A stretch of 52,501 nt of DNA from Pseudomonas fluorescens (GTDB lineage Bacteria > Pseudomonadota > Gammaproteobacteria > Pseudomonadales > Pseudomonadaceae), in the NCBI RefSeq assembly GCF_002837185.1, contig NZ_KZ478023.1, positions 1 to 52,501 on the forward strand, written 5' to 3'. The position numbers and the translations under genes were made by a program. The notes below the pieces were generated by a model. That model was not told the DNA's origin and did no database searches. It saw only the letters and a list, made by a program, of their open reading frames with translations. This document shows positions 49,019 through 52,501 of this stretch, piece by piece. How positions within the stretch are numbered: position 1 is the stretch's first letter; each line of letters opens with the position of its first letter.

Positions 49019-49928
49019 ATTGCTGCACACCGGACAGGTCATCGTCGACCTGGTCATGGCCCTCGATACCTTGCCGGCGACCGGCGGCGACGTGTTGGCC
49101 AGGTCTGCCAGTTTCGAAGCCGGCGGTGGCTTTAACGTCATGGCCGCCGCGCGGCGCAATGGCTTGCCGGTGGTTTACCTGGGCCGTCACGGCAGCGGCC
49201 GGTTTGGTGACCTGGCCCGCGCTGCGATGCAGGCAGAAGGCATTGAAATGGCACTGCCGGCCAGCAGCGGCCAGGACACCGGTATCTGTGTATCCCTGAC
49301 CGAAGCCACCACCGAGCGCACGTTCATTTCCCACCTCGGCGCCGAGGGCGAGCTGAGTGCCGAAGACTTGGCCCGGGTAGCGCCGCGCAGCGATGACTAT
49401 GTGTATGTCAGCGGTTACAGCCTGCTGCTTGAGGGCAAGGCGCAGGCGCTGATCGACTGGTTGCTGGCGCTGCCGCGCGAGGTTGTGGTGATGTTCGATC
49501 CGGGCCCGCTGGTCAAGGCGCCGGACTCGGCCCTGATGCAAGCACTGTTGCCGCGTATCGATATCTGGACCAGCAATGGCCCGGAGGCCTTGGCATTCAC
49601 CGGCGCCATGGACATTGCCGCCGCATTGCCCGCACTGGGCCGACACCTGCCAGCCGAGACGCTGCTGGTGGTGCGCGACGGGCCGAATGGATGCTGGGTA
49701 GGGCAGGCGGGCGACATCACGCATGTGCCGGGTTTCAACGTGAAGGCGGTGGACAGCAATGGCGCGGGGGACGCGCACGCTGGGGTGTTTATCGCCGGAC
49801 TGGCGAACGCCTTGAAACCCGTCGAGGCAGCGCGTCGAGCGAATGCAGCGGCAGCACTGGCGGTCACGCGCTGGGGACCGGCGACGTCCCCCGGCACTGC
49901 CGAAGTCGACGCACTGTTCACCGAATAG
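49011..49928 (+). CDS. PfkB-family carbohydrate/nucleoside kinase
   Basis: A 305-aa kinase of the ribokinase fold. The N-terminal GGGFNVMAAARRNG (38-51) is the PfkB sugar-binding signature, and DSNGAGDAHAGVF (248-260) holds the anion hole and catalytic base D254. The family phosphorylates ribose, adenosine, pseudouridine or similar sugars. Here it overlaps the permease by 8 bp and probably traps the imported or hydrolysed sugar product. It is the last gene of the operon, followed by the nested REP. Confidence 0.88.
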   Translation: MSRLLHTGQVIVDLVMALDTLPATGGDVLARSASFEAGGGFNVMAAARRNGLPVVYLGRHGSGRFGDLARAAMQAEGIEMALPASSGQDTGICVSLTEATTERTFISHLGAEGELSAEDLARVAPRSDDYVYVSGYSLLLEGKAQALIDWLLALPREVVVMFDPGPLVKAPDSALMQALLPRIDIWTSNGPEALAFTGAMDIAAALPALGRHLPAETLLVVRDGPNGCWVGQAGDITHVPGFNVKAVDSNGAGDAHAGVFIAGLANALKPVEAARRANAAAALAVTRWGPATSPGTAEVDALFTE

Positions 49929-49940
49929 ACGCCCATCAGA

Positions 49941-50026
49941 ATGTGGCAGGGGGCTTGCCCCTGGCCCTATGTAGGAGCGAGCAAGCTCGCTCCTACATAA
50001 AGATAGGGCAAGCCCCCTCCCACATT
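49941..50026. repeat. Nested REP: second-family REP inside a first-family doublet
   Basis: The outer pair (ATGTGGCAGGGGGCTTGCCC ... GGCAAGCCCCCTCCCACAT) encloses at 49970-49997 a perfect palindrome of the second REP family (TGTAGGAGCGAGC, then its complement). The outer left copy has GGCAGGGGG rather than the usual GGGAGGGGG. The element occupies the spacer between the PfkB gene and a convergent small gene. Confidence 0.9.
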
Positions 50027-50057
50027 GGGTGGTCGCAGGGCCAGACCAGACATGGAA

Positions 50058-50324
50058 TCACTGCACGTCTTGACCTTCAAGCTTGCGCGCTTCATCCACA
50101 CCCGACGCGGTCAACTTGATCGGCAGGTTCAACGAGTATTCACCGTTGTCGTCGGTGGTCACATGTCCATCCTTGATCAGTCCGCGGTCCTGCAGGAAGG
50201 CCAAGACACTGGCGACTTCTTTTTCACCACGGTAGTTGTCCAGTACCTCCTTGCCCAAGCCTTGCGGATGAGCGTGCAGCAGGCGGGTGAGGACTTCTCG
50301 TTCAAGGTTTGTGTCAACGTTCAT
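50058..50324 (-). CDS. Conserved small protein of unknown function
   Basis: An 88-aa soluble protein with helical N-terminal half (LEREVLTRLLHAHPQGLGKE) and a short strand-turn-strand (LIKDGHVTTDDNGEYSLNLP), which resembles a winged-helix layout but has no recognised family. No signal peptide. The start follows GAGGT at good distance. It lies 51 bp after the minus-strand secreted-protein gene. Confidence 0.72.
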   Translation of the reverse strand: MNVDTNLEREVLTRLLHAHPQGLGKEVLDNYRGEKEVASVLAFLQDRGLIKDGHVTTDDNGEYSLNLPIKLTASGVDEARKLEGQDVQ

Positions 50325-50375
50325 GTGTACCTCTTCACTGGGAAATGATCGGGTGTCGAGCGGGCCAGGCAGGCA

Positions 50376-50714
50376 TCAAGGTGCAGGTTGTTTCGGGGCG
50401 CCTGGCAGGTTCGAATCGTCGCCTTTATTGATCTTCGGTTCATTGACCGATGGGCCCATCTTGCCGTTGCCGACGGCAGCAGGTGCCTGGCGCTGGGTGT
50501 CGTGGCCCTGGGTATGCGGATCGGCGGCGTTGGTGTTGTCGATGATCGCGCCGCCATTGGTATCCAGACCAGTGCCCATGGACTTCTGCGATTCGGTGGT
50601 GGCGTCAGGCGTTGGATCGGTCGGGCCGGTCGCCGAGGTGGCGGCAAACGCGCTCAACGACGCAGCAGACATCAGGCCGGTGAGGGCGAGGGCAGCAAAT
50701 TTGGAATTTTTCAT
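50376..50714 (-). CDS. Small secreted low-complexity protein
   Basis: A 112-aa protein with a Sec signal peptide (MKNSKFAALALTGLMSAASL, cleavage near AFA at about 24). The ~88-residue mature part is hydrophilic and disordered, rich in Asn, Asp, Thr, Pro and Gly, with no Cys and no recognised domain. GGAGA precedes the ATG. It is located on the minus strand between the 88-aa protein and the GNAT gene. Periplasmic or extracellular localisation follows from the signal; function is unknown. Confidence 0.75.
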   Translation of the reverse strand: MKNSKFAALALTGLMSAASLSAFAATSATGPTDPTPDATTESQKSMGTGLDTNGGAIIDNTNAADPHTQGHDTQRQAPAAVGNGKMGPSVNEPKINKGDDSNLPGAPKQPAP

Positions 50715-50905
50715 GAGGGTGTCTCCATATGATTAATGTCCTTACCCTTGATTGGTCAGCCGCACTTTGCTGTTCGTGCCTTGATGGCGACGAACGGTCT
50801 TACGCGGCTTGTAAGATTTTGTGTACCCGCCATTCGGAAATTGCGCTGCAATCAGTCATGAAAGCGTCTTAGTATGTGGGCTTTGAACTTGCCCAAGGCG
50901 CGCCC

Positions 50906-51385
50906 ATGACCATCGAGATTCGCCCCGCCGTACCCAGCGATGCTGCGCAGATCCTGACTTTCATCACTGAACTGGCCGAGTATGAAAAAGCCCGGCACGA
51001 GGTGATCGCCAGCGTGGTGGATATCCAACGCAGTCTGTTCAGCGAGGGCGCCACCGCCCACGGCCTGATCTGTTCACGCGACGGCGTACCGATTGGCTTT
51101 GCGGTGTTCTTTTTCAGTTATTCCACCTGGCTGGGCAGTAATTGCCTGTATCTGGAGGACCTGTATATCAACCCGGAACAGCGTGGCGGCGGGGCGGGCA
51201 AGAAGTTGCTGCGCCACCTGGCCAGGATCGCCTGCGACAACGGCTGCGGGCGCTTCGAGTGGAGCGTGCTGGACTGGAACGAGCCGGCGATTGCGTTCTA
51301 CAAATCCATCGGCGCGCAGCCCCAGGAAGAGTGGGTGCGCTACCGCATGGAAGGCAATGCGCTGAGGGATTTCGCCCAGGGCTGA
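50906..51385 (+). CDS. GNAT-family N-acetyltransferase
   Basis: A 159-aa acetyl-CoA-dependent transferase. The core is LEDLYINPEQRGGGAGKKLL with the Q/R-x-x-G-x-G/A pyrophosphate loop, followed by FEWSVLDWNEPAIAFYKSIG typical of GNATs. The pattern is close to the diamine/thialysine acetyltransferase group, but the substrate cannot be fixed. The ATG at 50906 has AAGG upstream; the frame extends 30 bp further upstream without support. A terminator follows. Confidence 0.88.
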   Translation: MTIEIRPAVPSDAAQILTFITELAEYEKARHEVIASVVDIQRSLFSEGATAHGLICSRDGVPIGFAVFFFSYSTWLGSNCLYLEDLYINPEQRGGGAGKKLLRHLARIACDNGCGRFEWSVLDWNEPAIAFYKSIGAQPQEEWVRYRMEGNALRDFAQG

Positions 51386-51396
51386 CAGGCGCACGG

Positions 51397-51424
51397 AACC
51401 GGCCCGATGCGGCCGGTTTTTTTA
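51397..51424 (+). terminator. Terminator after the GNAT gene
   Basis: AACCGGCC and GGCCGGTT flank a short loop (CGATGC), followed by TTTTTTAT. A clear Rho-independent terminator. Confidence 0.9.
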
Positions 51425-51460
51425 TAGGTGTGCTCACATTGTGGGATGTAAATTTATATA

Positions 51461-51490
51461 TTGAGATGTTTCAATCTGTGGGTTTATAGT
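51461..51490 (+). promoter_or_regulatory. Likely promoter of the SDR-araF operon
   Basis: TTGAGA (51461-51466), 18 nt, TATAGT (51485-51490) is a good sigma-70 pair in an A/T-rich stretch, about 45 bp before the SDR start. A TTGA-GATGTT-TCAA inverted repeat (51461-51474) overlaps the -35 and may be an operator. Confidence 0.55.
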
Positions 51491-51534
51491 CGCCTGCATC
51501 AGCACTCACTGCCAAAAATAAAACAGGTGAAGCG

Positions 51535-52356
51535 ATGCAGGCACAACCGTTGTCCTTACCCGCCGTGCCCGAGCCGACTTACGGCGAGCGACTCAAGCAC
51601 AAGGTGGTGATCATCACCGGCGCTGCGCAAGGCATTGGCGAGGCGATCGTGGCGTGCTTCCAGGCGCAGCAGGCGCGGTTGGTGATCGCGGACATCCAGG
51701 GCGACAAGGTCGAGCAAGTCGCGGCCCATTGGCGCGCACGCGGCGCCGAGATTGTCGCGCAGGCCGTGGATATCACTTCCACAGAGCAATGGCTGGCACT
51801 GGTCAATGTGGCCATCGAGCGCTTCGGCCGCGTGGACGTGCTGGTCAACTGCGCCGGGGTCAATGTGTTTCGCGACCCGCTGCAAATGACCGACGAGGAC
51901 TGGCGCCGCTGCTTCGCCATTGACCTTGACGGCGCCTGGTACGGTTGCCGCGCGGTGCTGCCGCACATGATCGAGCAGGGCATCGGCAACATCATCAACA
52001 TTGCTTCCACCCATTCCAGCCACATCATTCCCGGCTGCTTTCCCTACCCTGTCGCCAAGCACGGCCTGCTCGGCCTCACCCGCGCCCTTGGTATCGAATA
52101 CGCGCCCAAGGGCATCCGCGTGAACGCCATCGCCCCAGGCTATATCGAAACCCAGCTCAACGTCGACTACTGGAACGCGTTCCCCGACCCCCACGCGGAG
52201 CGCCAGCGGGCGTTCGACCTGCACCCGCCCAAACGCATCGGGCAGCCCATCGAGGTGGCGATGAGCGCGCTGTTTCTGGCGACCGACGAGGCGCCCTTTA
52301 TCAATGCCACCTGCCTGATGATCGATGGTGGGCGGTCGGTGATGTACCACGACTAA
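51535..52356 (+). CDS. SDR-family oxidoreductase in a sugar operon
   Basis: A 273-aa NAD(P)-dependent dehydrogenase of the classical SDR type. The coenzyme motif is TGAAQGIGEA (28-37), followed by NCAG, and the active site has S158, Y171 and K175 (YPVAK). GPxE-like C-terminal ends are not present; it closes IDGGRSVMYHD. Because it lies 32 bp before an araF-like gene, oxidation of L-arabinose, galactose or another sugar is the likely reaction, as in the oxidative Pseudomonas arabinose pathway. The exact substrate is inference. Confidence 0.85.
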   Translation: MQAQPLSLPAVPEPTYGERLKHKVVIITGAAQGIGEAIVACFQAQQARLVIADIQGDKVEQVAAHWRARGAEIVAQAVDITSTEQWLALVNVAIERFGRVDVLVNCAGVNVFRDPLQMTDEDWRRCFAIDLDGAWYGCRAVLPHMIEQGIGNIINIASTHSSHIIPGCFPYPVAKHGLLGLTRALGIEYAPKGIRVNAIAPGYIETQLNVDYWNAFPDPHAERQRAFDLHPPKRIGQPIEVAMSALFLATDEAPFINATCLMIDGGRSVMYHD

Positions 52357-52388
52357 ACCGTTTTCCAATAACAACAATGAGGTGGTCC

Positions 52389-52501
52389 ATGTTCAAGAAG
52401 ACACTCGGTGCTGTGGCGCTTGCGTTGGCGTTCAGTGGGGTCGCATCCGCTGAAGAAGTGAAGATCGGCTTCCTGGTCAAACAGGCCGAAGAACCCTGGT
52501 T
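52389..52501 (+). CDS. araF: L-arabinose-type ABC transporter binding protein AraF (partial)
   Basis: The first ~37 residues of a periplasmic sugar-binding protein; the window ends inside the gene. A signal peptide (MFKKTLGAVALALAFSGVAS, then AEE) is followed by VKIGFLVKQAEEPW, which resembles E. coli AraF (LKLGFLVKQPEEPW). GAGGTGG precedes the ATG. It begins an ABC transporter expected to continue to araG and araH, and its binding partner cannot be confirmed from this fragment. Confidence 0.8.
   Translation, partial: MFKKTLGAVALALAFSGVASAEEVKIGFLVKQAEEPW

Overview
The window is chromosomal DNA from a Pseudomonas of the P. fluorescens group. The gene order (nrdA, two-component pair, PPTase, phoPQ, dctA; rne/rluC/sppA/maf/rpmF/plsX/fab; tmk/holB/tatD/rgsA/tetR) matches the genus. 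The high-GC coding bias and the many REP elements with a GTGGGAGGGGGCTTGCC core are typical of fluorescent pseudomonads. It is mostly core genome, with a few accessory points.

Layout. (1) 1-2.1 kb: end of an rRNA operon (23S-5S spacer, 5S, terminator), then an MFS permease. (2) 2.1-9.8 kb: flagellum and chemotaxis. On the minus strand are the YcgR-type c-di-GMP brake, flgN, flgM (own sigma-28 promoter) and flgA (sigma-54 promoter). On the plus strand are cheV, cheR, a second sigma-54 promoter and flgBCDE. (3) 9.8-11.1 kb: an accessory gene framed by two terminators. It carries a hrp-box-like promoter and encodes a protein with a secretion-compatible N terminus, a poly-Gly linker and a Cys/His domain, so it is a candidate type III effector. 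flgF does not follow flgE here and nrdB does not follow nrdA. (4) 11.1-22.9 kb: nrdA with NrdR- and DnaA-box-like sites, an RstAB-like pair, an EntD/PcpS-type PPTase, a small secreted protein with PhoPQ preceded by four 11-bp-phased GTTCAG repeats, an AraC regulator, and dctA with a sigma-54 promoter and palindromes. (5) 23.0-24.6 kb: an XdhC/MocA molybdenum-cofactor pair. (6) 24.7-31.3 kb: rne on the minus strand; rluC, a HAD phosphatase and an S49 protease on the plus strand. (7) 31.4-41.9 kb: maf, then yceD-rpmF-plsX-fabD-fabG-acpP-fabF-pabC-mltG-tmk-holB-tatD (ribosome, fatty acid, folate, cell wall and DNA synthesis). The pilZ gene known between holB and tatD in P. aeruginosa is not there. 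(8) 41.9-45.7 kb: sRNA rgsA, a TetR regulator, a MoaA-like radical SAM enzyme, a heptanucleotide tandem array, a lipoprotein and a DUF1285 protein. (9) 45.7-49.9 kb: a four-gene cluster (GntR/UTRA regulator, ADP-ribosylglycohydrolase-family enzyme, NCS1 permease, PfkB kinase) that looks like uptake and catabolism of an N-glycosidic compound. (10) 49.9-52.5 kb: a nested REP, two small minus-strand proteins, a GNAT acetyltransferase, an SDR, and the start of araF of an L-arabinose-type ABC importer, cut by the window end.

The most notable items are the candidate HrpL-dependent effector at 9.9-11.0 kb, the GntR/ARH/NCS1/PfkB operon, the PhoP-type repeat array ahead of an unknown secreted protein, the rgsA locus, the dctA palindromes, and several genes whose promoter places the transcript start almost on the start codon. 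All functional calls come from reading motifs and gene order; no database search was run.
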